A stretch of 64,000 nt of DNA from Roseivirga sp. UBA6052 (GTDB lineage: Bacteria > Bacteroidota > Bacteroidia > Cytophagales > Cyclobacteriaceae), in NCBI GenBank assembly GCA_002427755.1, contig DIYO01000002.1, forward strand, positions 219,738 through 283,737, in the 5' to 3' direction. Position 1 is the stretch's first letter; the number at the start of each line of letters is the position of its first letter. Shown here piece by piece: positions 51,944-60,483 of this stretch. The notes beneath the pieces are model-generated. The model did not search any database. It had not been told where the DNA came from and saw only the letters and a program-made list of their open reading frames with translations. A program made the position numbers and the translations under genes.

Positions 51944-54101
51944 GGTAAAGAGAAGAGATTTCTTGAAAGTTGCGGGAATCACCGGGGCTTTCTTTGCAGT
52001 AGGATTCGAAAGTTTTGCGCTGACTGGAGGCAAAGCCGAATTGAAAACATTAATGCCTGAAGACTTTATTAATGGAGTACCCATGAACCCATTCGTGATA
52101 ATTCCTGAAAAAGGTAAAATCACTATGATGGCTCATATTCCTGAATTGGGACAAGGTATTTTCCAAGGTATACCTGCGATTGTAGCTGAGGAATTGGATG
52201 TTGATATGGATCAGGTGGAGATCGTAAAGTCAAGCGCATCTAGAGCATATGGTAGACAGTCTATTGGTGGTAGCCGAAGTGTAAGAACCCAGTTTACACC
52301 CATGCGAAAACTAGGAGCTACAACAAGAGACGCCCTCTTGAGAACAGCCGCTGAGAAATGGGGTGTTCCGGTTAATGAATGTTCTACTGACTCCGGCAAG
52401 GTATTACATAAATCATCGGGCAAAGAGATTACCTATGGTGAATTAGCTGCAGAGGCAAAGGCTCAAACACTGAACAAAGAGGTTAAGCTTAAGGAAAAGA
52501 AAGACTTTAAGATTATCGGTAAGGCAACCCATCGACCTGATCTTGGTAATAAAGTAAATGGCCAAGCTGATTACGGGATGGACGCAAGACCAGAAGGATT
52601 GCTCTATGCTACAGTAGAGAGATGTCCTACTTTACAAGGTAAGCTTACTGGTTATGATAAAGCAGCAGCCATGTCTGTTGAAGGTGTAGTTGAGATTTTA
52701 GAAGTTACCAGAAATGTTTACGGTAAACGCAATACAGGTATTGCTGTAGTAGCTAAGAATCAATTTGCTGCGCTACAAGGAAGAAAAAAGTTGAACGCTC
52801 AATGGGAAAATGCTGAGTTCTCAAAAGTAGACACTGAAAAACTATTCACTGACATGGAGAACCTTTCCAAAGACCTTGGAATGGAACATGTAGAAAAAGG
52901 TGATTTTGCAGGAGCATATGCGGCCACAGATAATAGGCTAGATGTCGTATATAAACTTCCATATCTATCTCACTCTTGTATGGAGCCGATGAACGCTACA
53001 GTACATGTGAGAGAAGACAATACAGCGGAGGTTTGGGCTTCTAGTCAGAGTCCTCAAGTGCACAGAACTATTGCGCAAGATTTGGGAATTCCTCAAGATC
53101 AAGCCGAAGATAAAATCAAAGTACACATGCCTTTTATGGGCGGTGGCTTTGGAAGAAGATCAATGAATGACTCTTTCGAAGAGTGTTATCAGATCTCTAA
53201 AGCATTAAGAAAGCCTATCAAATTAGTTTGGACTAGAGAAGATGATACGCAACAAGGCCCATTCCGTCAAGGAACAGTTCACCGTTTTGCTGCTTCATTT
53301 GATGAAGACAATCAACCAACTGGTATGCAAACCAAGATGGTCAGTCAGGCTATTACTACTCAAGGTAGAGACTCCAGAGGAAGAATACCTTTTGAAGTTA
53401 TGGAATCCATTAATACCCATTATGGATTCGAAAACATGTCGGTTAGATTTAATGAATACAAATCTCAAATACCTATACACTGGTGGAGATCAGTCTTTGC
53501 GGCCACAAACGGTCCAGCCTTCGAAGCTTTTATTGATGAAATGGCTGTCAAGTCCGGTAAAGACCCACTTGCTTTTAGAAAGGAATACTTGAAATCTGAA
53601 CCTCGATTTGTGAAAGTTTTAGAAAGACTCGAAAAAGAATCTTACTGGAATAGAAAGCTTGGTGCAAATGAAGGCAAAGGACTTGCAATTGTAGAAAGCT
53701 TTGGCACCATCGTGGCTCAAGCTGTATTCTTAAAGAAAGAAAATGGGAAGGTATCTATACCTAAAGTAGTAGCGGTAGTAGACTGTGGTATTTACATTAA
53801 CCCAGACCAAGTTAAAGCACAGACGGAAGGCAATATCATATTCGGATTAACGGCAGCACTGAAAGACCCTATTACATTCAAAAACGGTGCTGCAGAACAA
53901 GCCAATTTTGATACGTATAGAATGTTAAGAATGAACGAGGCGCCTAGAGAGATAGAAGTACATCTAATAGACAATAATGAAGCACCAGGAGGAGTTGGTG
54001 AACCAGGCTTACCGCCTATAGCTGCTGCCTTAATGAATGCAGTAGCCAATATGAGTGGTAAACGCCTGAGAGAATTGCCGTTCGATCTGCAAAGCGTATA
54101 G
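51930..54101 (+). CDS. Molybdopterin-binding large subunit, IorB-like
   Basis: A 723-residue molybdenum hydroxylase subunit of the xanthine-oxidase family. It starts with a twin-arginine-type signal (VKRRDFLKVAGITGAFFAVG, R8/R9), so the pair is probably exported folded, with the small subunit carried along. Domain blocks include PELGQGIFQGIPAIVAEELD, MPFMGGGFGRRSMND and GGVGEPGLPPIAAALMNA (the late Glu region). No separate FAD subunit is present, as in the isoquinoline oxidoreductase type. The substrate is unknown, possibly an N-heterocycle or aldehyde. Confidence 0.9.
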   Translation: MEANKVKRRDFLKVAGITGAFFAVGFESFALTGGKAELKTLMPEDFINGVPMNPFVIIPEKGKITMMAHIPELGQGIFQGIPAIVAEELDVDMDQVEIVKSSASRAYGRQSIGGSRSVRTQFTPMRKLGATTRDALLRTAAEKWGVPVNECSTDSGKVLHKSSGKEITYGELAAEAKAQTLNKEVKLKEKKDFKIIGKATHRPDLGNKVNGQADYGMDARPEGLLYATVERCPTLQGKLTGYDKAAAMSVEGVVEILEVTRNVYGKRNTGIAVVAKNQFAALQGRKKLNAQWENAEFSKVDTEKLFTDMENLSKDLGMEHVEKGDFAGAYAATDNRLDVVYKLPYLSHSCMEPMNATVHVREDNTAEVWASSQSPQVHRTIAQDLGIPQDQAEDKIKVHMPFMGGGFGRRSMNDSFEECYQISKALRKPIKLVWTREDDTQQGPFRQGTVHRFAASFDEDNQPTGMQTKMVSQAITTQGRDSRGRIPFEVMESINTHYGFENMSVRFNEYKSQIPIHWWRSVFAATNGPAFEAFIDEMAVKSGKDPLAFRKEYLKSEPRFVKVLERLEKESYWNRKLGANEGKGLAIVESFGTIVAQAVFLKKENGKVSIPKVVAVVDCGIYINPDQVKAQTEGNIIFGLTAALKDPITFKNGAAEQANFDTYRMLRMNEAPREIEVHLIDNNEAPGGVGEPGLPPIAAALMNAVANMSGKRLRELPFDLQSV

Positions 54102-54118
54102 CATATCACTAAATAGCG

Positions 54119-54148
54119 AAAGCCTGATTCGAAAGAGTTGGGCTTTTT
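54119..54148 (+). terminator. Rho-independent terminator with GAAA tetraloop
   Basis: A 12-base stem (54119-54130 with 54135-54146, including three G-U pairs) closed by a C(GAAA)G tetraloop, then TT. It ends the molybdenum hydroxylase operon. Confidence 0.75.
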
Positions 54149-54177
54149 ACGTTTGTTATAACTTAAATTCACAGAGA

Positions 54178-54525
54178 ATGGACTGGGATAAATATTTTAT
54201 GGGTGGATTATATATCCTGGCAGGGTTGCTGCATTTTATCAAGCCAAAGTTTTATATGAAGATTATGCCGTCCTATCTACCCTATCACCTCGAACTGGTC
54301 TATTTGAGTGGGGTGTTTGAGTTAATATCAGGAGTGTTGCTCTTGATTCCTGAGACACAGATTATCGGTGCTTGGGGAATTATCATCACCTTAATAGGTG
54401 TTTATCCTGCTAATATTTATATGCTTTCCTCCTATAAAGGAAAAAAGGTCTGGTATAAATTAATACTTATCGCACGACTCCCTTTACAGTTTCTCCTTAT
54501 TTATTGGGCATGGCTTTACGTGTAA
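54178..54525 (+). CDS. DoxX-like small membrane protein
   Basis: A 115-residue inner-membrane protein with four hydrophobic segments. It opens with KYFMGGLYILAGLLHFIKPKFYMKIMPSYLP and has LSGVFELISGVLLLIPETQ, typical of the DoxX-like/DUF6-type superfamily; the final segment is LPLQFLLIYWAWLYV. DoxX-like proteins have been linked to redox or stress functions but the specific role here is unknown. It follows the terminator of the molybdenum hydroxylase pair by 30 bases. Confidence 0.8.
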   Translation: MDWDKYFMGGLYILAGLLHFIKPKFYMKIMPSYLPYHLELVYLSGVFELISGVLLLIPETQIIGAWGIIITLIGVYPANIYMLSSYKGKKVWYKLILIARLPLQFLLIYWAWLYV

Positions 54526-54624
54526 TGGTACTTGGTGCGAAAAATTTCAACAGGTAGATATAATAATCATTCGTTTTGATAGGAAGCCTTCCAACCTCCT
54601 TGAAAATACATGTGTCCCTTAGAT

Positions 54625-54963
54625 ATGAGAAAGTTACTTTACCTAGGAGCTATACTAATAACACTTACAGCGTGCAACAATGAGAGTGCTACGCCTATCT
54701 GTGGTGATATTGAGGGGGAAGGATCGAGTTGGGTTCAAACTCAGATAGAAGACCTACAACAAACTGGAGATCAATACAGCTACATCGTACAAGCAGAATA
54801 TAATGGAGAACTGGTGTATTCAGTTCAGGGCTGCAATCCAGCTGCGCTTTATGCACTCTTGTACTTCAGGTGTAATGGAGAGCAAATAAGTAATGCGGAA
54901 TTAGATGAGTTCACAAATCAGCAAATCATTTGGAGGCCTGAAGGATCCAGATGTCGCCTTTAA
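54625..54963 (+). CDS. Small hypothetical lipoprotein, 112 aa
   Basis: The ATG at 54625 gives a lipoprotein signal with LITLTACNN (C17); the frame is open to 54610. The mature part has further cysteines in PICGDIEGEG, QGCNPAALY, YFRCNGE and GSRCRL, which can pair as disulfides, and reads like a small cystatin- or inhibitor-type fold. I cannot name a family. It is convergent with the Cys-rich MarR gene, 12 bases apart. Confidence 0.75.
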   Translation: MRKLLYLGAILITLTACNNESATPICGDIEGEGSSWVQTQIEDLQQTGDQYSYIVQAEYNGELVYSVQGCNPAALYALLYFRCNGEQISNAELDEFTNQQIIWRPEGSRCRL

Positions 54964-54975
54964 AGTAGAAAAGCA

Positions 54976-55599
54976 TTAAAGCGATAAGGTTTCGAACTCA
55001 TTGCAGTCCAATCTTAAATTTTCTGTTTTTAAGTTCTTCTTAAGTAATCGACAATGATGTTTATCTTCTCGATTACCTTCATAAAATTTGCACCTAAAAC
55101 AAGTGCGTTCTACCGGAATAATGGCCTTTTGATTGGCAAAGTCAAGCAATTGATAAAAGCTCGTAAAAAGATTATTCTTCTGTTTCTTATCTAAACCATT
55201 CAATAAGTCCATTATAGGTTCGGAAAAATCTCGACTCGAAGCAATTAATGTTTCCCCCTTTTTAGTGAGAGTCAAATAAAAGCTCCTTGAATCACTCCTT
55301 GATTTCTCCTTATTCAAAAGGCCTTTATTTATTAACACCTTAACTGAATCGCTTACCGTTGCTTTTGTCAAGAGGAATTTATTCGCCAAAAAACTAACAG
55401 TTGTTTGATTCGGAGAATGTGACTCTATATAAAACAAAAACTGAAGCTGAATAGGACTAATACCAATTTTCTGCGTTTTTGACCATAGCATTTCACGAAA
55501 TAAATCGGCCATTTTTGAAAGACTTACAAACAGCTTTGCATCTAAACTGTTCTCTTGGACGTGTGGATCAAATGGGTTCGCTTTGCTCATTAATAACAA
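54976..55599 (-). CDS. MarR family regulator with C-terminal four-cysteine cluster
   Basis: A 207-residue winged-helix regulator. The MarR core has GISPIQLQFLFYIESH, LTKATVSDSVKVLINKGLL (recognition helix) and the wing KSRSDSRSFYLTLTKKGE. A second initiator Met occurs three codons in (55590). The extra C-terminal domain carries C167 and C170 (CFRC), C183 and C199 in a C-x2-C-x12-C-x15-C arrangement, suited to an iron-sulfur cluster, zinc or thiol sensing. It is the last gene of a leftward cluster, after a hairpin at 55617-55656. Confidence 0.88.
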   Translation of the reverse strand: MLLMSKANPFDPHVQENSLDAKLFVSLSKMADLFREMLWSKTQKIGISPIQLQFLFYIESHSPNQTTVSFLANKFLLTKATVSDSVKVLINKGLLNKEKSRSDSRSFYLTLTKKGETLIASSRDFSEPIMDLLNGLDKKQKNNLFTSFYQLLDFANQKAIIPVERTCFRCKFYEGNREDKHHCRLLKKNLKTENLRLDCNEFETLSL

Positions 55600-55616
55600 T
55601 AGTATGAAAATTAAAT

Positions 55617-55656
55617 GAGGTGGAACTCAAGATCAGTTAGTCAAAAGCTCCACCTC
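55617..55656 (-). terminator. Hairpin between DUF2024 and marR, possible attenuator or terminator
   Basis: An 11-base stem (55617-55627 with 55646-55656, one G-U pair) encloses an 18-base loop. On the minus strand it is followed by a T-rich stretch (ATTTAATTTTC), so it may terminate or weaken transcription from the upstream genes before marR. The loop holds one AGTTAG half-site like those in the operon promoter. Confidence 0.45.
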
Positions 55657-55671
55657 CAACCAATTGAGTCT

Positions 55672-55929
55672 TTAACAGCCTTCCATCTCAAGAATGTAAT
55701 AGCCTTTGTTCAGGATAGATGATTCTACTTCAGGCAAAGCCCTTTCAATATGGCAAAAACTGCATTCCTTAGAACTAAGTACTTGCCCTTCCTCACCTTT
55801 GAGGTTCAAATACTCTCGACCATATTTTAGTACATTTTCCAAAGCAAGTCCTTCTTTGGTGATAATATCAAAATGCATTAACCTTCCGTTTTTCTTGGTC
55901 ACGTAAGTATCGAATACTGCTGCTTTCAT
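55672..55929 (-). CDS. DUF2024 family protein
   Basis: An 85-residue protein with the DUF2024 pattern: VFDTYVTKKNGRLMHFDII, LSSKECSFCHIE with C56-x2-C59 and an end GYYILEMEGC. The CxxC and terminal Cys suggest metal or redox chemistry. Function unknown. It overlaps the upstream lipoprotein gene by four bases and precedes marR by 72 bases. Confidence 0.85.
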   Translation of the reverse strand: MKAAVFDTYVTKKNGRLMHFDIITKEGLALENVLKYGREYLNLKGEEGQVLSSKECSFCHIERALPEVESSILNKGYYILEMEGC

Positions 55930-56675
55930 TTTTGTTGTTTATTAATAGTTATCTTTCGAATCCCACTATCATTAGTTGGGCCTTCAATTAATTTTCCTTT
56001 AGAGTCAACCAGCTTTAAGTGAACTTCATGAGTCCCTACACCTAATCCTGTGATATAGTAAGGAGCCCACGAGTCAATTTTAAACATCAATCCATTGATT
56101 TGAGCAATTATGAAATTGCCATCGTTCAGGTCAGTGTCCTTTAAGTAGAAATCCAATAAAACTGGATCTATCGCTGGATTTTCGAGATAGTAATCTCCTT
56201 TAGGCCGACTATAAATCATTTGAGGAAACTGAGTCTCAACTTCAGTAACGCCATCATTATTAACCAACAGGTTCTTCCAAATGAAAGCATGATCAGATTT
56301 TATACTTTCATGATAAGACCTTGAAAGAAATGCAACAATTGTATGCTCACCTATTGTCAAATCTATATTAGCTGAATTATTGTATCGAGCCATGTATGGT
56401 TGATCATCTACTAGCAAATGGATATGCTGTCCTTTAGACGAATTCTCAATTTCAAACCTACGTGGGTGTCTTGTTTCAGATTCTAATTCAAAGTCCGCGA
56501 CAAAGAAATGCACCGCATTTTGGCCAATTTTCAAGCCATCCAGATCGAACTCAAGTCTTAAGTGTGGAGAAGTATGGTCTGAATTATCCATTTTTGATAG
56601 CCTTATAGGAGACTCATAACTGGTATCACAAGACCATATTAACACCACAATAAGGATATTTATAAAAATTTTCAC
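55926..56675 (-). CDS. Hypothetical lipoprotein, 249 aa
   Basis: A lipoprotein with the lipobox-like LIWSCDT near residue 16 and a beta-rich mature part. Strands such as KGQHIHLLVDDQPYMARYN and IGEHTIVAFLSRSYHES resemble a bacterial carbohydrate- or copper-binding beta-sandwich with His residues, but I cannot assign a family. It lies between a secreted protein (4 bases upstream) and DUF2024 (4-base overlap). Confidence 0.72.
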   Translation of the reverse strand: MKIFINILIVVLIWSCDTSYESPIRLSKMDNSDHTSPHLRLEFDLDGLKIGQNAVHFFVADFELESETRHPRRFEIENSSKGQHIHLLVDDQPYMARYNNSANIDLTIGEHTIVAFLSRSYHESIKSDHAFIWKNLLVNNDGVTEVETQFPQMIYSRPKGDYYLENPAIDPVLLDFYLKDTDLNDGNFIIAQINGLMFKIDSWAPYYITGLGVGTHEVHLKLVDSKGKLIEGPTNDSGIRKITINKQQK

Positions 56676-56679
56676 CTTA

Positions 56680-57426
56680 TCAACGGTTACCTACCTTAAA
56701 TGGTAAACTAAGGTCTCCTGATGCTACATCATAGACTTCATAAACACCTAATAATGGTTTGGATGGATCAGATGCATTCACCTGCATATAAGCCGTCACC
56801 CCATCAAAAGTGAAATCTGTTTTATGATTGATTCGATAAGCTGGTACGGTAACGCGTATAAAACCAGCCTGTGTTTTTACCGGAAACCCTGGTGAATCCA
56901 TATACATTGGCATTCCTGGATTGGTCGGTGGCAGTGTCACTTTATCTTTTTCTGGATCAAATTGCTTGACTGATAAACCACCTGCTACCCGGTCATTCTT
57001 GACCAATAATACCCAGTGAGGATGCCAAATAACACCGTCATTATCAAAAATTGTGTCAGCATTCTCATCCCACAAAGGTGTATCATCAAAATCTGGGTGA
57101 GAAGCAAGTGCAAGCGCTACAATACCTTCAGTTTCTCCAAAACCAACATCGATAGAACTAAGTGTGGTTGGAAATACGTATCCCAAAACAGGAGCTCCAT
57201 CTAAGGCGCCATATTTAGAGGGAACGGTCCGACCTGCCAAACCCTTAGTTTCTATTTCTAAGACAAGAATATCTAATTGCTCATCATGATAAGCCCCTAT
57301 CTTTTGAATTTTAAGATCCAAGGAGTTTTTATTAATCGACTGATTATGTAATTGAAATTGTCCAAATACATTGTGGAACATAGAACCGATAAGAAATAGT
57401 GAGATTGTTAAAATTGTTTTCATCAT
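56680..57426 (-). CDS. Secreted hypothetical protein, 248 aa
   Basis: An exported protein with the signal MMKTILTISLFLIGSMFHNVFGQ. The mature part is beta-rich, with repeats of acidic and aromatic residues (FDDTPLWDENADTIFDNDGVIWHPHW) that look calcium- or metal-coordinating, and an Asp/His-rich centre. It is the first gene of a leftward operon leading to the lipoprotein, DUF2024 and MarR genes, and has a palindromic operator upstream (57443-57481). I recognise no family. Confidence 0.72.
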   Translation of the reverse strand: MMKTILTISLFLIGSMFHNVFGQFQLHNQSINKNSLDLKIQKIGAYHDEQLDILVLEIETKGLAGRTVPSKYGALDGAPVLGYVFPTTLSSIDVGFGETEGIVALALASHPDFDDTPLWDENADTIFDNDGVIWHPHWVLLVKNDRVAGGLSVKQFDPEKDKVTLPPTNPGMPMYMDSPGFPVKTQAGFIRVTVPAYRINHKTDFTFDGVTAYMQVNASDPSKPLLGVYEVYDVASGDLSLPFKVGNR

Positions 57427-57442
57427 ATTTTATTTAGGATTA

Positions 57443-57481
57443 CTAACTATACAAATTCATATATAGTTAGGTTCCCTAACT
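57443..57481 (-). promoter_or_regulatory. Overlapping palindromes upstream of the 56680-57426 operon
   Basis: CTAACTATA (57443-57451) is repeated inverted as TATAGTTAG (57462-57470), and the second arm overlaps a tighter palindrome AGTTAGG (57465-57471)/CCTAACT (57475-57481). The half-site AGTTAG thus appears three times 17-55 bases before the start codon. It is a good operator candidate for the Cys-rich MarR protein at the end of the same operon. Confidence 0.5.
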
Positions 57482-57619
57482 TTAATAATTTTTTAAAACA
57501 ACATAGAATAAGACCGTAGACAACATCAACTGTATTCTTTAAAACAGATGCCCTTCCTATATTTCTCATTATCAATTGTTTAAAAAATAATTCAAAGTTT
57601 TTTTTCATTGTTGGAACTT

Positions 57620-57635
57620 CAATGTTATAACACTG
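57620..57635 (+). promoter_or_regulatory. Palindromic operator, copy 1
   Basis: CAATGTT-AT-AACACTG, a 7-base inverted repeat with a two-base centre and one mismatch, 46 bases before the carboxymuconolactone-decarboxylase-like gene. Nearly identical to the copy at 58752-58767 before the second marR gene. Confidence 0.65.
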
Positions 57636-57680
57636 GTTTATAGACTGAACATTGAAATCAAAAACAAAAACAATAATAAA

Positions 57681-58235
57681 ATGAGAACATTTGAAGTACC
57701 TAGCAGAGATCAAGTTAGCCCTGAGGCACAAGGAATCTTTGACAACTTACAGAAACAAGTAGGCATGGTGCCTAACCTCTACGCAACAATTGGTTACTCT
57801 GCAAATGCTTTAGGATCATACCTAGCATTCCAAGGAGCACAAGCAAAAGGTGCATTCAACGCTAAAGAAAGAGAAGCAGTCTTCTTAGCTGTATCACAAG
57901 TTAATGGTTGTGCATACTGTCAAGCGGCTCACACTGCCTTAGGAAAAATGAATGGCTTTACTGAAGAAGAAACTATTGAATTAAGACAAGGTAGAAGTGA
58001 CAACGCTAAGCTTAACGCAATCGTAGCATTGGCCAAAGATGTGACTGAAAATAGAGGAGTTGCTTCTGAAGATAAAGTTGAAGCATTCTTCGCTCAAGGA
58101 TATGATAACGGAGCATTGATTGACCTATTAGCACTAGTAGCCGATAAAACGTTCGCCAACTACGTGCACAATCTAACTCAGATTACCATAGACTTCCCTG
58201 AAGCAAAACCAATTGAAGAGCTAGAATTAGTATAA
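57681..58235 (+). CDS. Carboxymuconolactone decarboxylase/AhpD-like peroxidase protein
   Basis: A 184-residue all-helical protein of the AhpD/CMD superfamily. The redox motif C77-x2-C80 with H84 (NGCAYCQAAH) is typical of peroxidase-type members that reduce hydroperoxides with a thiol partner; it is not a true carboxymuconolactone decarboxylase by context. A palindrome upstream and the next cupredoxin and MarR genes suggest a role in oxidative or electrophile stress. Confidence 0.9.
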   Translation: MRTFEVPSRDQVSPEAQGIFDNLQKQVGMVPNLYATIGYSANALGSYLAFQGAQAKGAFNAKEREAVFLAVSQVNGCAYCQAAHTALGKMNGFTEEETIELRQGRSDNAKLNAIVALAKDVTENRGVASEDKVEAFFAQGYDNGALIDLLALVADKTFANYVHNLTQITIDFPEAKPIEELELV

Positions 58236-58247
58236 ATCATACATCAT

Positions 58248-58272
58248 GTCGTCTCCATTTACTGGAGGCGAC
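58248..58272 (+). other. Intergenic hairpin between the AhpD-like and cupredoxin genes
   Basis: GTCGTCTCC (58248-58256) with GGAGGCGAC (58264-58272) and a seven-base loop, one G-U pair, no T run. It may stabilise or partly attenuate the mRNA so that the two genes are expressed at different levels. Confidence 0.5.
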
Positions 58273-58312
58273 ACTTTAATAAACCAATCCCAAAACCTTA
58301 AAACAAAAAGAA

Positions 58313-58681
58313 ATGAAAAGATTAGTAATGATAGTAGGTCTACTTGTAGGATTTGTAGCCCTTACCCAAGCGCAAGAAGACGTAACAGTAATTAAGTTAG
58401 ACCAGACTCCCGGTAAGTTTGAAAAGGAAGGTCTTAACCTTAAACCAGGTAAATACATTTTTGAAGTAACGAATGTAGGCGTAGATCATGAGCTTGGATT
58501 TGTAATCGCACCTGTCACACAAGGAAAAGAAGGAGATCATATTAAAGCAGGCTATCTAGGTAAAACCATTAAAGATGGCGAAACTTCTAGATCGAAAGTG
58601 GTAGTGTTAGAAGAAGGAACTTATAATTACTTCTGTCCGCTAAACCCAACTCCTCACTACCAAATTACTGTAAAGAAATAG
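58313..58681 (+). CDS. Secreted cupredoxin-like protein
   Basis: A 122-residue protein with a signal peptide ending LTQAQ. The beta-sandwich shows the type 1 copper ligands H59 (VDHELGF), C108 (YFCPL) and H115 (NPTPHY); an axial Met is absent, as in some plastocyanin-like relatives. It would carry electrons in the periplasm, perhaps for the preceding AhpD-like protein's pathway, though no partner is shown. Confidence 0.85.
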   Translation: MKRLVMIVGLLVGFVALTQAQEDVTVIKLDQTPGKFEKEGLNLKPGKYIFEVTNVGVDHELGFVIAPVTQGKEGDHIKAGYLGKTIKDGETSRSKVVVLEEGTYNYFCPLNPTPHYQITVKK

Positions 58682-58706
58682 TTGATTAGTGTGTTAAGTT
58701 TGAGTG

Positions 58707-58738
58707 GCCATCTGTTCTGAGGAGCAGGTGGCTTTTTT
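58707..58738 (+). terminator. Rho-independent terminator
   Basis: GCCATCTG (58707-58714) with CAGGTGGC (58725-58732), one G-U pair, ten-base loop, then six T. Closes the AhpD-like/cupredoxin operon before marR. Confidence 0.75.
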
Positions 58739-58751
58739 AGTTTAATGGAAC

Positions 58752-58767
58752 CAATGTTGTAACATTG
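58752..58767 (+). promoter_or_regulatory. Palindromic operator, copy 2
   Basis: CAATGTT-GT-AACATTG, a perfect 7-base inverted repeat with a two-base centre, 29 bases before the marR start at 58796. Its match to 57620-57635 points to one regulator controlling both transcripts. Confidence 0.7.
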
Positions 58768-58795
58768 TGTTTATATTAATGTAAGATTTACGACA

Positions 58796-59254
58796 ATGAA
58801 TGTAGATGAACAATTGAGCAAGGGAACTTTTCAACATGAGAAGCATAGGCTACGCATGAATCTTTTGTATAGTTCCTACTGGATGCAAGATCGAATTGCT
58901 GAGTTTTTAAAACCATTTGGTATTACACAACAGCAATTCAACGTATTGAGAATTTTAAGAGGCCAGAGTCCTGATCCGATAAGTACCAAAGAGATTAGAG
59001 AACGCATGATTGTGAGCAGTGCTGACACGTCACGTTTGGTAGATAGACTATGTGCGAAGGACTTAATTTGGAAACAACCTTGTCCGCATGATGGCAGATT
59101 GATTCAAGCATTTATCGGAAAGAAAGGATTAGCCTTATTAGAAGAGATTGATGAGCATTTACCACAACTCGATAACGAAATGAGTAACTTGTCTGAAAAG
59201 GAAGCAGAAGTACTGAATACTCTGCTGAATAAAATGCGTTATCGCGCGGACTAA
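58796..59254 (+). CDS. MarR family transcriptional regulator
   Basis: A 152-residue winged-helix regulator: FGITQQQFNVLRILRG, SSADTSRLVDRLCAKDLIW (recognition helix) and a short wing CPHDGRLIQAFIGKKG. It has two cysteines (in RLCAKD and QPCPHD), so thiol sensing is possible. The matching palindromes in front of it and in front of the AhpD-like operon indicate autoregulation and control of that operon. The MFS gene begins 10 bases after the stop. Confidence 0.92.
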   Translation: MNVDEQLSKGTFQHEKHRLRMNLLYSSYWMQDRIAEFLKPFGITQQQFNVLRILRGQSPDPISTKEIRERMIVSSADTSRLVDRLCAKDLIWKQPCPHDGRLIQAFIGKKGLALLEEIDEHLPQLDNEMSNLSEKEAEVLNTLLNKMRYRAD

Positions 59255-59264
59255 ACTCAACCCA

Positions 59265-60422
59265 TTGAAAAACAACAAACTGGTAAAAGTTACCATTCTG
59301 TTTTGCAGTATGATGACCGTTATGGCAGGAGCTACAATTGCTCCTTCATTGCCTGAAATGACCAAGGCATTTGCTAACAACCCTAATGCCGAAGTATTAG
59401 TCAAACTCGTACTCACGATACCCGGTCTTTTTATAGCCATAACAGCTCCTCTCTCAGGTTGGATAATCGACCGATATGGACGGTTGAAATTCCTAGTATC
59501 GATGCTGTTTCTTTACGCAATTGCTGGTTCATCCGGACTGTATTTAAATACATTAATTGAAATCATCATAGGAAGAGCCTTTTTAGGCATTGCGGTTGGT
59601 GGCATTATGACTACAGCAATCACTTTAATTGGGGATTACTATGATGGAGAGGAACGTCAACAATTCTTAGGAACACAGGCAGCCATCATGGCTTTGTCAG
59701 GTACTGTCTTTATTTCAGGCGGTGGGTTTCTAGCTGATATTGGTTGGCGTTATCCGTTCTTAATTTATTTATTAGCGGCCTTAGCAGCCCTTATGGTGAT
59801 CTTGATATTAAATGAACCTAAAAGAGAAAAGCTAGAACAGAAGCAAGAAAAAATCACCATACCCAAATTGGCATGGACCATATATACCATCGCATTCTTA
59901 GGGATGGTTACCTTTTATGTAATCCCTGTACAAGTACCCTTCCTAATAGCAGAAATCAGTGATGTTGGTAATACTGAAACAGGGCTTGCCATATCCTTAG
60001 CTATGCTTATAGGTGGCATCACCTCTTTCCAATTTCCTAAGCTAAAAAGAAGACTCACCCATTATCAACTTTATGGAGTAACATTTCTTTTTATGGGTAT
60101 TGGTTACGGCTTAATCTCTCAAGCCAATAGCTATTGGATGGTAATACCTGGGTTAATGGTATCTGGACTTGGGGCCGGTCTACTAATGCCTAATTCAAAC
60201 CTCTGCTTGGTTACGATGGCTAGCCCAGAAGTAAGAGGCAGGGTATTAGGTTTTCTAAGTAGTTTCATTTTTATAGGTCAATTTGCCTCCCCACTTTTCT
60301 TCCAACCTGTAGTAAATGCTACTAGTATTAAAACAAGCTTTTTGGTCTTAGCAATAGCATTAGTCTTTTTCTCCCTAATTGCATTGATTCGAAATAGACG
60401 CTTATTCATCAAGACCAATTAA
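59265..60422 (+). CDS. MFS efflux transporter
   Basis: A 385-residue drug:H+ antiporter-type transporter with about 12 helices and a TTG start. The MFS signature lies in SGWIIDRYGRLKFLVSMLFLYA, and the second half has VRGRVLGFLSSFIFIGQFASPL. It is in one transcript with the MarR regulator, which is the classical arrangement for efflux controlled by a toxic ligand. Confidence 0.9.
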   Translation: MKNNKLVKVTILFCSMMTVMAGATIAPSLPEMTKAFANNPNAEVLVKLVLTIPGLFIAITAPLSGWIIDRYGRLKFLVSMLFLYAIAGSSGLYLNTLIEIIIGRAFLGIAVGGIMTTAITLIGDYYDGEERQQFLGTQAAIMALSGTVFISGGGFLADIGWRYPFLIYLLAALAALMVILILNEPKREKLEQKQEKITIPKLAWTIYTIAFLGMVTFYVIPVQVPFLIAEISDVGNTETGLAISLAMLIGGITSFQFPKLKRRLTHYQLYGVTFLFMGIGYGLISQANSYWMVIPGLMVSGLGAGLLMPNSNLCLVTMASPEVRGRVLGFLSSFIFIGQFASPLFFQPVVNATSIKTSFLVLAIALVFFSLIALIRNRRLFIKTN

Positions 60423-60450
60423 TCTACTAACAAGATTATGTAACCAAGAA

Positions 60451-60477
60451 AAAAGCCCTGAATCACTTCAGGGCTTT
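60451..60477. terminator. Bidirectional rho-independent terminator
   Basis: An 11-base perfect stem (60452-60462 with 60467-60477) and a TCAC loop between convergent genes, flanked by A and T runs that serve both the MFS gene and the PorP-like gene. Confidence 0.85.
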
Positions 60478-60483
60478 CTATTC

